From positions 1-45,400 of the forward strand of contig SWBL01000382.1 of NCBI GenBank assembly GCA_024195585.1: a stretch of 45,400 nt of DNA, read 5' to 3'. The position numbers were made by a program, and so were the translations under genes. The stretch comes from Aureobasidium sp. EXF-3400 (Eukaryota > Ascomycota > Dothideomycetes > Dothideales > Saccotheciaceae). Of this stretch, positions 32,710-43,950 are shown piece by piece; within the stretch, counting starts at the first letter, position 1; every line of letters begins with the position of its first letter. The notes beneath the pieces are model-generated. The model was not told where the DNA came from. It did no database searches and saw nothing but the letters and a program-made list of their open reading frames with translations.

Positions 32710-33321
32710 GTTGGAATGGTATAGGGGTGTGTGGTGAAGGCTCGCACTAGGTGAGGGCAGTGATGGGTTGGCTAGAGGGCAAGGTTTAAGAAGAAGGAAG
32801 GCCTCGGCGGCAGTCCTCGGGAGAGTTTGTCAGAGGCGGCGTGGAGGCTGGTTGTGTCTCAGATGCGCACGGTGGGTAGGCAGGATCAACAAGCTTGCGG
32901 GTTGGCCGGTGGTTGAGGGGTATGATGATATTAGTGTTGCGAGAGAGTGTATGATGTTGGTAGTAATGATGTTGGTGGGCTGTAGCGAGTGACTGGCAGA
33001 AACGCAGATCAACAGGGCGAAGAGCGAGGAACTGGAAAAACGAACGTCGGGGCAGAAACAAGTGTTTGGACTTGGAGGGTGCGAGAGAAAAGGGCAGCAG
33101 CGACTCGACGATGAGATTAGGGCGGATCACGACTCGGAAGGTGCAAAGCTTGGGAGCGGCTGCACAGCGCAAAGCAAAGCACAGAGATCGCGGGTCCGGC
33201 TCGCAGAGACCGAGCGGGAGCTTGAAGATCGCTTCGATGTGCGCCAGACAAGACGTGCACCAAGACGACCACGCAGAGCGTCTGAGCGCTGAGCGCCTCC
33301 GTCTCACAAACCAAATCACCA
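32710..33321 (-). promoter_or_regulatory. long ATG-free 5' leader of the Htf1-like gene
   Basis: Reading the minus strand, not one ATG occurs in the 612 bases upstream of the start codon; the first is at 33324. About ten would be expected by chance at equal base frequencies. The opposite strand has about eleven ATGs in the same interval. This asymmetry is expected if the stretch is transcribed as mRNA leader and upstream starts are selected against. The long minus-strand frame here (32786-33322) has no ATG and is not a gene. Confidence 0.6.
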
Positions 33322-36300
33322 CATGCGCCGTTGTCTGTCTGGCCAGAGTGCCAACATGTTATGCGCAGCCGCCGCCGCACAAGCCTCCCATGCCCATGTC
33401 CACGCTTAGCTAACTTCCAACTGCTCCCAACTCCCAAGCCCAAGCATCACAACTCAACGTTCGTGACCCTCCGAATTGCGCCAGACCCTGTCTTGCGAGA
33501 TGAATGCCTTGCCTAAACTGCCATTGGGCCGCTCTGCCATACCCATGCCCATGTCCGATGCCTGTAATCATCATGATCATGATCTTTTCTTATTCCAGCA
33601 CTGCGACGCGGCATCACCACCACCTCGACCAGCACACCGCCTAAAAATAAAGCTCCGTCTTCACGACGCTGTCTGCTGCCCTGGTCCCTGCTTCTGGAAT
33701 CATGTTTTCTTCCCGCTCCCTCGGCTGACTATGCATGCCCGCTCACGAATTGTGTTTATTCTCCGCATCCTTCTTGTCTCTGTGCCACTCGCGATTGTTA
33801 CTGCGGCATCATGATAAGTTGCCAAAATGTCCGTCGCCTCCCGCCCTACCGGTGTAATCGCCTAGCAATCACGGTGCGAGAGGGGTCGTTGAGCCACGCG
33901 CCCACGCAAATCGAACGTATGCCCATCATCACTTTACGCCACGTCCTGCTGAGCAGAGCAGAGCAGCCAAAGAGGATCCACTCGCATGTTTCGGAGCGGA
34001 CCACGCTAGGCCGAGCGCCGGCGCCTTGAAAGTGTCGCTTAGTGGCCGCTGCTAAAATTCCTGTCCTTTCCTGTTCCTGCTTCGTTTCCGACGCATCACC
34101 CCGCCCGTTGGTTGTGGCCTGTGGGGTCGACTTGCCATGAGGTTTTGCGTGCGCTGCCAGGCGCTATGACAAAGGATTGTACTCATGGTCATGCACGACT
34201 CGCGCAAGCGAGAATGAAAGACTGCACGCAGCACCCGTCATCTCGTTCCGCTTGACGGAAACAGTGCGGTGACTACGGGTCGAGTCTCAGCTGTGCTGAA
34301 AGACGACGCATCCTCTTTGCGCCAAAAGGGTCCAACTAGAAGCGGCTGATCGACCAAAAGAGGTGCTCATCATTCATTTACCCAATCGCTGATGCCATTT
34401 CCGACCTCACAAGTCTTCCCAAAAGCTCACAGCAGGGCAGGATTGGGCAAATGGCGCAATCTATGCTGCCCGATGCGCATTTGTCGGGAGCAGCGCTTGC
34501 TTCCATCTTACGACCATCATGTTGAACCACATGCTGGGTGTGTCCAAGGCTCGGTCGGCCAGGGCACCCATCTTTGTCCCCGCATCCCTCCTCGGCGCTA
34601 CTCGAGTATGGTTGGTTGAGGATTGAAACTTCAACTTTAGCCGTAAAAATCGCCGACACTGCGAGACAGCCCCTCCTGTTACAGAGATAGCAGCCAAGAG
34701 GACCTTTCACATGGCGCTAAAGTCATCAAGCATTTGGCACGACTGCTGTAGCCCCTTTGCTGACAACCAGAGAAACAAATTTCCAGACACCGGCGGCGGC
34801 AGTGAAGCGAGCAGACGTTGCGGTGTGTAGTCATGTCTCCCGACACTCAAGGGGACAATGCAATCACGGAGCAGCCGTGCGTGCTTGTAGCCGCTTGCTG
34901 CATCTTCCTGCGCGACAAACATGGCAGCACACCTCCCTTTACAGTTCAAGAGAGAGCGAAATTAGCCACTTTCAGCTTTGAGAAGCGACAGTCTGACACG
35001 TATAGATTCCGCGAGGATCAGGATTGTGTGTGATGACGCAGATCGAAGGGAACTGGTTACCAAGGACGTCCACGTCTTGCGCCTCACCTGATAGCGATTG
35101 GTAACCTCGTGAGCCGCTTGGCGGACTGACTTTCAGCCCTGGGTTCTGACCCAGGCATGAGCAGTTTGGCAACAATCTCAACTGCCAAAACGATAAGGCC
35201 TCTTTTCGCAGGGCAACAAAAGCTATCGCAAAATTTACCAGTCAAAACGTCGGTGCGAGAAGTATTTGCGCAAAAGTGTATCAAAAAATGTTTTGAGTGT
35301 CGGTCTCAACGTCTTTTGTCACCATTGCGACCACCGCGCGATCCCGCCTTCTCGTTGTTACGTCTATGCTGAGCTTCAAGTGCCGTGAATTCCACCAAGG
35401 TCAAAAAGTGCGGCGGCTGTTGATCTCTGAAACACTCGACTTTGGCCGATTCGCCGGCGCGATCTGTCACCACTTTTTTTTTTCTTCTTTTCCTTTCTCT
35501 TCTCTGAGCACCCCCGCCTTATCCTCACGAAGTACTGTTCCCCACCCATCCAAAACTTGGCCATGAGTCGTTCACCTCTTGCTTGACTCCTCGTACGCAC
35601 GCGTATGGATGAAGTGGCTTTTGGACCGGGAATTTTTTTTCGGAGTCAGTATCCGGCAGTTACTATACGGCAGCTTACAGTCAGTCGACAAGTCTCGTGC
35701 TGTTCTGTAGCTGGCCGAAGGTGACCACAGCTATGGAAAAGGTAAATGTCAACTCATGCTCGATCCGCCTCGTGTCATGGTCGCGAATGCATGTGAAATT
35801 TCCAGCGCGGCTACCGCTGGGTCCTGCAGTGTCACCAAATCCACAAAAAGACTGCGAGAGACCGAGCGACTGAAATTATCATGGTACCACGCCCCGGCAT
35901 CCCGAGCAAGTCCTTTCTTGGCCTGCATCCACACGGCACGGAGCATGAAAAGTAGGCACAGGACGCGGGAGGTGCAACCCTTGCCTTTCTCTTGGTTTCC
36001 CCAAATAGCTGCCCTCTCTCTGCCGGGTACCTGCAACAGAGGTCGCAAGGCTCCTTGCCTGTTCCTGTCCCTGTTCCGTCCTCGTGGGCTCCACGACCAA
36101 AACATGGCACCACACACGCGAGTACGACAGGAGTATGTGTAAAAATAAAGAACGAGTTTCAAAAGAGACTGTTGTACATGTCGCAAATCAAAGCTTGCAT
36201 TGTTCGACACACGGAAAAAAAAGGTTCGTATGGGATGATGGTAGGTGGCCAGGTACAGTACAACTGATTTAGGTACACTGCACGATTTCCAAGATTTTGT

Positions 36301-37895
36301 TTCCCACATTTCCCCCTCTTTTTCTTCTTACTCTGCGTTTGCATATGATATGATGCCCCTTCGCTTGGACAGGGTGCAAAAAAGAGGTGGACCAAAAATA
36401 ACACATCTGCAATAATGACATGTTGCTCACACATGTCGGCCGCAAGTTTCTTTTTTTTTTTCTGCATGCAGTGCAAAGCCCTGGTGGAATGAGTACTTGC
36501 AAGTTACTCTTGATCGGTTTTGGTCGAGATACGTCTTCACCGCTCCCAAAAAGGTGTTGATCGTGCAGCAAAGCCAGAGGCAAGAGGCATGCACATGGTG
36601 CATCAAGCAAGCAGAGAGGGAATCAAGATAACCACGCATGATATCTCGACGGAAAGAGTCATTGCTTGTCGACGTCGCGCTTTCGATAGCCAATAAAGAT
36701 ACTGAAGCTCCTCAATCACAGCCTCGGTCACGATAATCGATTGGGGGCTGCTTCTAGAGCAATCGCATATTCAAATTCTCACTCATGCAGTTAATATTAA
36801 ACAGCTGCAAAAAGATTACAATTGATCTGCACTGCAACATGTCGCTCTTATACTGCAACATGCCGCATCTAGCAGACTGAAGAGATTCGCTGGTTGGGCG
36901 TCGCTGCACACATATTACAGATCTTGGGTTATCTTTGTCTGCACTCTCTGCAGCAAAAAAAGTCGGGACTCCAATCACTCACTCACACCCCCACGGTTTG
37001 GGTATTAGACACAATATACAGTAATTCTTTCCCTCCCGATATCTCGGTGATACCGATGATCACATATCAGATCGCTGGGTTTCTTTGGTTTCTCGTACAC
37101 TTGCGCTGGCAGGATGTGGCGGTTTACTGCACTTCTGCATATCTGACAATCACATACCATACTCATGCCAACGATAGAAGCAGCGACGATAACGACGTCA
37201 CTTTCCACTTCCACACCTGGCCAACAGAAATAACCATTCCCACATGACTTGTTGTTGTGCCAAGCAGATCCAGAATAACAGCTTTCGTCGTCATCAGAGA
37301 AGATCCATTTTCTATAACAGAATAACAGACCCTTAGCAACGGTTGTTCTTTGAACCCAGAAAGCGTTGATATCCACAAAAAAAGCTTGCACAAACAAAGA
37401 ATGATAGAGTAGATCGTGAAAACGACTGTTGTCCCATGCCGGCATCGATGCTGCGCAAATACTTCACTCTGCTCACGGCAGAGAAAAAGACGATTCAAAG
37501 AAGAACGTGATTGCATTGTGTCACTACAGAGACACGGGATTAATCGTCGTTGTGCGGCTTTTGCGATTCTTTGATGAGGGTCGCAGTTGTAAACGGTTAA
37601 ACCTTGGGTTTGATTGTTGCTCCCCCCTGCCTTTAAACGGCTACGTCGCCCTTGTTGCTTTTATACAAACAACCAAGCCACGCACCCCTTCATCAAACTC
37701 TGCCATAGCAACAAGAATGTAAATTGTATAAACGCAGCAGAGGATACGACGCAGGGGGGAAATGTAAAAGAAGAAACCGAGGGCAAGCGATTCTAAATTC
37801 TAATCTATGTGGGTTTTATTGTTCGCATGCTCGACCCTGAAGCATCTATGCCGCGTGCTTTTCGCCAGAGCAACGAACGGTGGTTGCTCTGCTAT
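33322..37895. other. 4.6-kb gene-free region upstream of the Htf1-like gene
   Basis: Between the putative leader of the homeobox gene and the stop of the HAD gene, both on minus. Many short frames on both strands, none with domain, presequence or splice support. Simple features only, such as an 11-T run at 36451-36461 and pyrimidine-rich stretches. Probably a large promoter region plus the HAD 3' UTR; a non-coding transcript cannot be excluded. Confidence 0.45.
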
Positions 37896-39313
37896 CTACT
37901 GGACCAACGCATCTGTGATTGTTATCTCGACTTTACCAGTCTTCTTGTCAAAGCTCTTCATCGTCACGCTGCGCATGTCACGCACGATCCATGTTGCACC
38001 GGCTTCTTGCAATTGCTGCACTGTATGTGTGGTTGCCAATGCGACTACCTTGTAGCCCGCCGCTATACCCGCGCGCACACCCGCGGGAGCATCCTCGAGC
38101 ACTAGAACATCATTGCTGGTGATGTTCAAGCGCTGCGCACCTAGCTTGTAGCAAGCTGGGTCTGGTTTGCCTTTCGCGACTTGCTCGGCGCTGACTAGGT
38201 GCTTGGGTGTTGCGAGACCCATCACCTCCAGCCATCCGGAAACCAGCGGTTGCGTTCCCGAAGTCACGATTGCCCAGGGTGCAGAGGCTTGCTCGAGCGA
38301 TTCCAGGATAGATCGGCTGCCTGGTATCTCGACGGCGTCGTGGCCCCATTTCTTGGGAATGGCGCCTTCTGCCGCGCAGACGTCTACCAAAAAGCGAGAG
38401 CCATGTTAGCTGGATGGAGACACTAACTGGGCGAGACATGCGTGTGGTGGAGTGAGAAAAGAAAAGACACATCGTGATTGTGGGTGTGGCAGTAAGCATC
38501 GCGTACTTCGTGTCAGCTAATCTTCCCGACGTGACTGACGCGATGATTGGGAGTGTTTCTGCTTCAGGTCTCAGGTCTTGCCGTAAATCCTGAGACAAGA
38601 GCCGTTATAGGCAACGCTGAGTGTACGATGTGGGTGGGACTTCTTGCAAGCATCGAGAGACATGTATAACGCTGTGGTGGGGAGACGCGCTCTAGCTTCT
38701 CTCTTTTACCCACAGGCGTACGGCCCTGTGACAGCATGTCTGTACCGTGATGGTCAAGTGGTTGGTTGTCGGTTCCACTCGTGTTTGATCAATTTGAGAG
38801 TGAGCACTTGACTGATCGTCTCAAGCCCGTTTGCCTCTCACGACAAGAAAACCAAGAGTAGGCAATGATTGCAGGATTGCGAATCGGTGACTCCGAAAGG
38901 TGACAAGTGTAGGAAGGGCAAAAGAAAGAAGGTTTACGTACACTCCCAATTGGCGAGCTTGGGCTCAAGGATCTCCAGCACGTCGATTGAACGTCTTCCA
39001 TGAGAGGTGGCAAGGATGACTTCAGGATCCACGCCGATTTCCTTTCCGATTTGATGCCAGTGTTTGACGATGGCATTGGTGCTGTCGATGATTGTGCCGT
39101 CCATATCAAACAGCTAGGTCGAGTCAGTGCATGTTGAAGGAAAAACAACATCCAGTGAGGATACACGTGTCTGGTCCATTCGATGGATAGATCGAAATAG
39201 GCTTGCTTGTTTCCAGATGGATGTTGCAAGAATCGAAGGAGCTCACTCACCAATGCTGAGAACGAATGCACCTCAGCAGGTGCTGAGAAGTTGTGCTCTT
39301 CAAGGGATGGCAT
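37896..39313 (-). CDS. HAD-superfamily phosphatase, Gpp1/Dog-like
   Basis: Three exons, 39313-39251, 39113-38942 and 38383-37896, give 240 residues. Introns are 137 nt (39114-39250, GTGAGT...CCTAG) and, unusually, 558 nt (38384-38941, GTACGT, CTAAC, GGTAG). Joined, SALLFDMDGTIIDST carries the HAD nucleophile motif DMDGT (about 24-28), followed by the cap domain with SHGRRSIDVLE and LANWEYVCAAEGAIPKKWG, then motif II TSGT, motif III Lys in GKPDPACY and motif IV LEDAPAGVRAG. This closely follows yeast Gpp1/Gpp2 (glycerol-3-phosphatase) and Dog1/2 (2-deoxyglucose-6-phosphatase). The exact sugar- or polyol-phosphate substrate cannot be read from sequence. Length fits (yeast Gpp1 is 250). Start: first ATG in frame before the nucleophile motif. 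Confidence 0.87.
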
Positions 39314-40362
39314 GTCGACTCTGTGGTTCCTCGGAGATTCTCGTGTGACTTCGAGTGAGATGGGATTGAATATGTTATTTGCCCTTCTCGATTCCCGACT
39401 GGGCAGTATATATGTGTGTTTGCAGTTAGTTGTTGAGGGCAAAGTGAGGGCTGCTCATTCCGCGTATTCGCTGTCGGAGCTTCCTAATTAAGCGAACCTT
39501 CCGCCTGTTTTCAGACGACCAACTTCTATTAAGTGACAACCATCCAGTCATAATGACGAGTATCTGTGTACATTGCTTAACAGAAAAGCCTTGTAGAGAG
39601 CGTCATACCGAATCTGCGACGTGATATTGCCAGGAGGCAAGATCGATCAAGTCTATATCTAGCCTTGGGTCGCTCTTAGAATCAGGGTTATGCCCTCGAC
39701 AAGATTTCTTATCCTTGATATCGACTTAACAGACGACACCGTAGATCAATCGAAGTTAGAATGCATCGAATATCACCTCTAAGAGACAACAATACGTTTT
39801 GAGGCTATTATAGAAGGTGAAGTGCGGTAGGAGGCTTGTGTGTTGAAATTGATGATTCGATATGCTTCTCTCAGCAAATGACCTTGCACCACAACGAAAC
39901 CCCTTATCATAATCGGTTGGATAATCTAGACAACACACTCAAATTCTCATGCAAAAACAGGCAGGTGTATATGTATATCAGTATGGAATCTGCAAGTACA
40001 GAATTGGTGTTGAGAATACGAGTCGTGTTAGCGTTGGTCTCTTTATTACTGCTTTTCGACAGCGACCCTGTCCTTCGAGAGCCGAGAAGTTCGCATCGGA
40101 ATCACGATATTAGTAAACCATGTCGGGAATACCGATTACTAGTAACCAATCTTCCCTTAGTCGAGTAGCGTTGTATAGAGGACAGCACATGGGAAGTTCT
40201 GCAACGAGCACCAGAATATCTTGACAAGCCATTCTTAGTTCAAGGCCGGGTATCTCGTTAATAAGTATATGCAACCAACATCAAAACAAGGTGATCATGT
40301 AAACAACTCCGTACGCGCTAGAGACCCAGACCAGTAGAAAATCGCTTTTTCCCAAACTCTTT
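39314..40362. other. AT-richer spacer between HAD gene and NUG1
   Basis: Contains the HAD promoter at its left end and the NUG1 3' UTR at its right. The middle is visibly richer in A and T than the flanking genes and contains no supported gene. A possible LTR relic is listed at 40008-40280. Confidence 0.45.
40008..40280. mobile_element. possible degenerate solo LTR (copia-type)
   Basis: The 273-base stretch begins TGTTG and ends CAACA, the inverted ends usual for Ty1/copia LTRs, and lies in an AT-richer, gene-free spacer. The five bases on either side (ATTGG and TCAAA) do not match, so no target-site duplication is visible. No internal domain or second LTR is seen. Five-base ends occur by chance, so this is a weak call. 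Confidence 0.2.
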
Positions 40363-42015
40363 TTACGACTCCATGGCCGTGTCCACGTTATCATCACCCC
40401 AAAGACCCTCGAGCTTGAACTCCTTGGCCCACTCGGTGACAATCTCCTTCTGGTCACCAACAAGACCGGTGCTGTCGCTGTTGCCAGGGGTCTTCTTGCC
40501 TTCCTTGGCGAGTTGCAGCGTCGGTGCGTCCATCCAGCCTTGAATACGACCATCTCTCCAGTCGGTAACGACCGTCTGTGCAGCAGCGTGGACGTTGGGG
40601 ACACCACCCTTTCCAAGACGACCGCGCTTACGAGCGACTTGGACAAGGAAGTTTGTGGTGAGGTCGCCGTTGGCAGTCATGATAGCGGGAAGGCCATAGA
40701 CATCCAACAACTTCTGGAAGCCATCGGCACTACCACTCAAACGCTTGAGCAGTAGAGTGACAGCAGGAACGGGGTCATCAATCTCCTTTGGTGGGACAGC
40801 ATTGAGCAGGATCAAGCGTGCTTGCTCCTCTGCACGGTTGGCCTTTGCACCCTCAACAGATGAAGGGAAGACGATACCGGGCGAGTCGAGGAGCTTCAGC
40901 TTGCTGTCAATCTTGACCTCGCGCAAGCTGGTTGTGACACCAGCCTCAGCACCAGTAGGGCAGTTGCCCTTCTTGCCAAGTTGAGAAGTCAGAGCGTTAA
41001 TAACGGAAGACTTTCCAACGTTGGGGTATCCAATAACACCGACAGTGATGGCGCGCTTGAGTTGGGAAGAGTGAGCGTAGGTCTTGAGGGCGCGGAAGAG
41101 GGTCTCGGAGGTGCCCTTGACGGTCAGGGCCTTGTGATCGAAGGTACGGGCGTTGGCAGCAGAGTTGGCGGCACGGAGAGGGAGGGTGGGGAAGGAGCGA
41201 CGGAGGTGGATGAGCCAATCCTTGAGAACTTGAGGAGGGATGAGATCGATCTTGTTGAGCACCAGAATCAGGCGCTTGTTGTGTCCAGCCTCTGCAGCCA
41301 TGATTTGTCTCTCGACCTCCTTTGATCGTGTTCCGTTGGGGTCGCGAGCGTCCAGGACGTACAGAACAACATCAGCCTGCTCGATGACATTCTTGAAGAC
41401 CTTGTCGAAAGCGCGACGAGAAGAGTCCTTGCGCACGGCAGGGGCGTTCATGGTCTGTTCGTCGCCAGCGGCCATGTCATCGTCGGACATGTCCTCATCC
41501 ATGTCATCCTCATCCTCGTCGGCTTCACCATCAAAGTCCTGTGCGCGTGCGCGTGCTGAGGCGAGCAGAGCAGCCATAGGGTTTGATGCATCCTCGTCCA
41601 TAGCATCGTCGTCATCGTCCATGTCGCTGATATCGATGTCGTCGTCGTTCTCGGCGGCAGCGGTCTGATCGATATCCTTGACGTCGATGCCCTCGCGACG
41701 GGCTTTTGCCAACAAGCGGGCTCTCTGCTTCTCCTCCTCCTTCCTCCTCTTTGACTCTTCAATCTCGTCGAGGACCTTTTGCTTGAAGGGGAACAGGTTG
41801 GGAATACCGGGGTCCTTCTTGATCTTGGATCTCCATTCTGGGTTCTAAGGATAGTAGCATCAGCACTCGAGTCACAAATGGGTGATTGGGAAAAGTTAGC
41901 ATACGTTTTTTGCTTGCTTGCGAAGCTTTCTTTGCTTTTCGGCAGACTTTTTCTGGATGCTGTTGCGCAGGCGCGTCGAGGTGCGCTTTGAGATGGGCTT
42001 TCCGACCTTGGGCAT
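40363..42015 (-). CDS. NUG1: nuclear/nucleolar GTPase Nug1, 60S export factor
   Basis: Two exons, 42015-41905 and 41844-40363, give 530 residues. The 60-nt intron (41845-41904, GTATGC...CTTAG) joins LRKQAKN to NPEWRSK. The basic N-terminus (KPISKRTSTRLRNSIQKKSA) binds pre-ribosomal RNA in this family. A very acidic stretch follows (DDDDIDISDMDDDD). The GTPase domain is circularly permuted, as expected: G5-like DARDPNG, G4 NKIDLIPP, then G1 GYPNVGKSS, and G3 DSPG. The C-terminal part contains the conserved FLVQVARKRGRLGKGGVPN. Nug1 acts on late nuclear pre-60S particles with the Dbp10 helicase. Length matches yeast (520). Divergent from VPS26. Confidence 0.95.
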
Positions 42016-42383
42016 TGTGGATGGTGTGTGGTCGAGTTTGCAGGCAATGAAACCTTTTGAAAGTCAGGCGCTCAAAAAAATGTATGGCTAGACGCGGAGT
42101 TTTGAGCGCCCGAGCAGACAAACGCCGGCCTCCACGCTTGCCAAGGCGCTCCGCATGGCGCATCGTGCATGAGCTCCAGCAGTCGCAGTCGCAGTCGCAG
42201 TCGGTCATAGCCAGCAGCATCCCCGTCTGTGTCCTCGTTACTCCCACACACGCAACCACTTCCCAATCACAAGACTCGTCGCTCCAATCGCTCTCTACCC
42301 GACTCTACTCATTGCGCACAAATCTCTTTGAACTCCCTTGCAGCCCGTGATACCCGTCGACGCCCACATCCCCACCACCCAAC
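42016..42383. promoter_or_regulatory. divergent promoter NUG1 / VPS26
   Basis: The 368 bases between the start codons must hold both promoters. It contains a four-copy CAGTCG hexamer repeat (listed separately). From 42170 to the VPS26 start the plus strand is ATG-free, fitting a leader of about 200 nt. Confidence 0.5.
42180..42203 (+). repeat. tandem hexamer (CAGTCG) x4
   Basis: Four perfect head-to-tail copies of CAGTCG in the shared promoter region of NUG1 and VPS26. It may be a microsatellite or a cluster of binding sites; no factor can be named from sequence. Confidence 0.9.
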
Positions 42384-43382
42384 ATGTCGCTATTCTGGTC
42401 AACCCCTCTAGACATAGACATCGTACTTGAAGATGCCGACGAACGCGCCATGGTCGACGTCAAGCTGGACAAGAACCGCCGCGAAAAAGCCCCCTTATAT
42501 CTAGACGGCGAGAGCGTCAAAGGTGCCGTCACCGTCCGCCCGAAAGACGGCAAGCGTTTAGAACACACCGGCATCAAGGTCCAATTCATCGGCACAATCG
42601 AGATGTTCTTCGACCGCGGAACACACCACGAGTTCTTGTCCATGCAAACAGAACTTGCTGCCCCTGGCGACCTCCAACATCCCCAGACCTTCCCTTTCAC
42701 CTTCAAGAACGTCGAGAAGCCCTATGAGAGTTACTCGGGCATCAATGTGCGCCTACGCTACTTTGTCCGCGTTACTGTGAGCCGCCGTATGCAGGATGTT
42801 GTGCGCGAGAAGGATCTCTGGGTCTACTCGTACCGCATGCCACCAGAGACCAACAGCGTCATCAAGATGGATGTCGGTATCGAGGATTGTCTGCACATTG
42901 AGTTCGAATACAGCAAAAGCAAATACCACTTGAAGGATGTCATCGTCGGCCGCATCTACTTCTTGCTGGTTCGTCTGAAGATCAAGCACATGGAACTTAG
43001 TATCATCCGTCGCGAGACAACCGGTGTACCGCCAAATCAATACAACGAGAGCGAGACGCTCGTACGCTTCGAGGTATGCAAATCCCTACCATCTCTCTAC
43101 TCCCTCGAAACAACCACTAACTCTCACTCCACACAGATCATGGACGGCTCCCCCTCCCGCGGCGAAACAATCCCCATCCGTCTCTTCCTCGGCGGCTTCG
43201 ACCTAACACCCACTTTCCGCGAAGTAAACAAGAAATACTCGACACGCTACTATCTCTCCCTCGTACTCATCGACGAAGACGCCCGCCGCTACTTCAAGCA
43301 AAGCGAAATCGTACTTTACCGTCAAGCACCGGAGGGTGTCGAGGCCGCCCAAAGGCAAGCCAAAGAGATACAAATGAGCTGA
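42384..43382 (+). CDS. VPS26: retromer subunit Vps26 (Pep8)
   Basis: Two exons, 42384-43073 and 43137-43382, give 311 residues. The 63-nt intron (43074-43136) starts GTATGC, contains ACTAAC and ends CACAG. It is in frame and stop-free, so the unspliced frame is also open, but the 21 extra residues break the conserved junction ETLVRFE-IMDGSPSRGE. The protein is an arrestin-like fold across its whole length: LYLDGESVKGAV, GTHHEFLSM, the well conserved YFVRVTVSRR and KDLWVY, IEFEYSKSKYHLKDVIVG, and the C-terminal GGFDLTPTF with YYLSLVLIDEDARRYFKQSEI. Vps26 joins Vps35 and Vps29 in the retromer, recycling cargo from endosomes to the Golgi or plasma membrane. Slightly shorter than yeast Pep8. Confidence 0.96.
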   Translation: MSLFWSTPLDIDIVLEDADERAMVDVKLDKNRREKAPLYLDGESVKGAVTVRPKDGKRLEHTGIKVQFIGTIEMFFDRGTHHEFLSMQTELAAPGDLQHPQTFPFTFKNVEKPYESYSGINVRLRYFVRVTVSRRMQDVVREKDLWVYSYRMPPETNSVIKMDVGIEDCLHIEFEYSKSKYHLKDVIVGRIYFLLVRLKIKHMELSIIRRETTGVPPNQYNESETLVRFEVCKSLPSLYSLETTTNSHSTQIMDGSPSRGETIPIRLFLGGFDLTPTFREVNKKYSTRYYLSLVLIDEDARRYFKQSEIVLYRQAPEGVEAAQRQAKEIQMS

Positions 43383-43950
43383 AGCCAGACGCCCCATCGT
43401 GATCTCTCTTTGCAGCTATGAATTTTGGAAGTCGTTGAGGGAAATTAGAGGTCATGTTTGGGACCTGGTTAATACGAAAACAAGAAACAATAGTGTCTGT
43501 TCATTGTGCAAGTTTTTGGTTCCCATGAGGGGCTCTGAGCTATTTTGCGCGCAAGAAAGCGAGGCGTTCAATGGCGTCTTCTTGAGGGTTGTTGGTCAAG
43601 CAGGGAGCAAGAAGAAGAGGAGGCATCTGCATGTATTGGCAGAATCCGTTTCTCGGCAAGAGCAGTGTTGGCCGCATCATTGCCATGTTTCGTTCGTAGA
43701 GAACGATGTGTCCCCATCCAAACATGTTTGATGTACATACTGAAACAAATTTCTCTATCTTTTGTCTTTTGATTCATCATCGTCGATACAGTCGACTATC
43801 CATCATATGCTCCTAAAGGGGTTATCTCGTAGAAGAAAAGAAAAAAAAGGTATGAAACAAATGTAAAAACGCCATATCGCCTTTTTAGCGATCCCCTTGC
43901 CCATTTTTGTACAAACCCCCCTCATGAAACAGCTCTTTTCATGATCCTTC
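43383..43950. other. convergent 3' spacer
   Basis: Between the stops of VPS26 (plus) and the dehydrogenase gene (minus). It should hold both 3' UTRs. AT-rich around 43740-43870. No gene seen. Confidence 0.5.

Noticed and set aside
32786..33322. 178-residue minus-strand frame directly upstream of the Htf1-like gene
   Set aside because: It has no ATG at all and looks like translated leader sequence rich in Ser, Leu and Arg.
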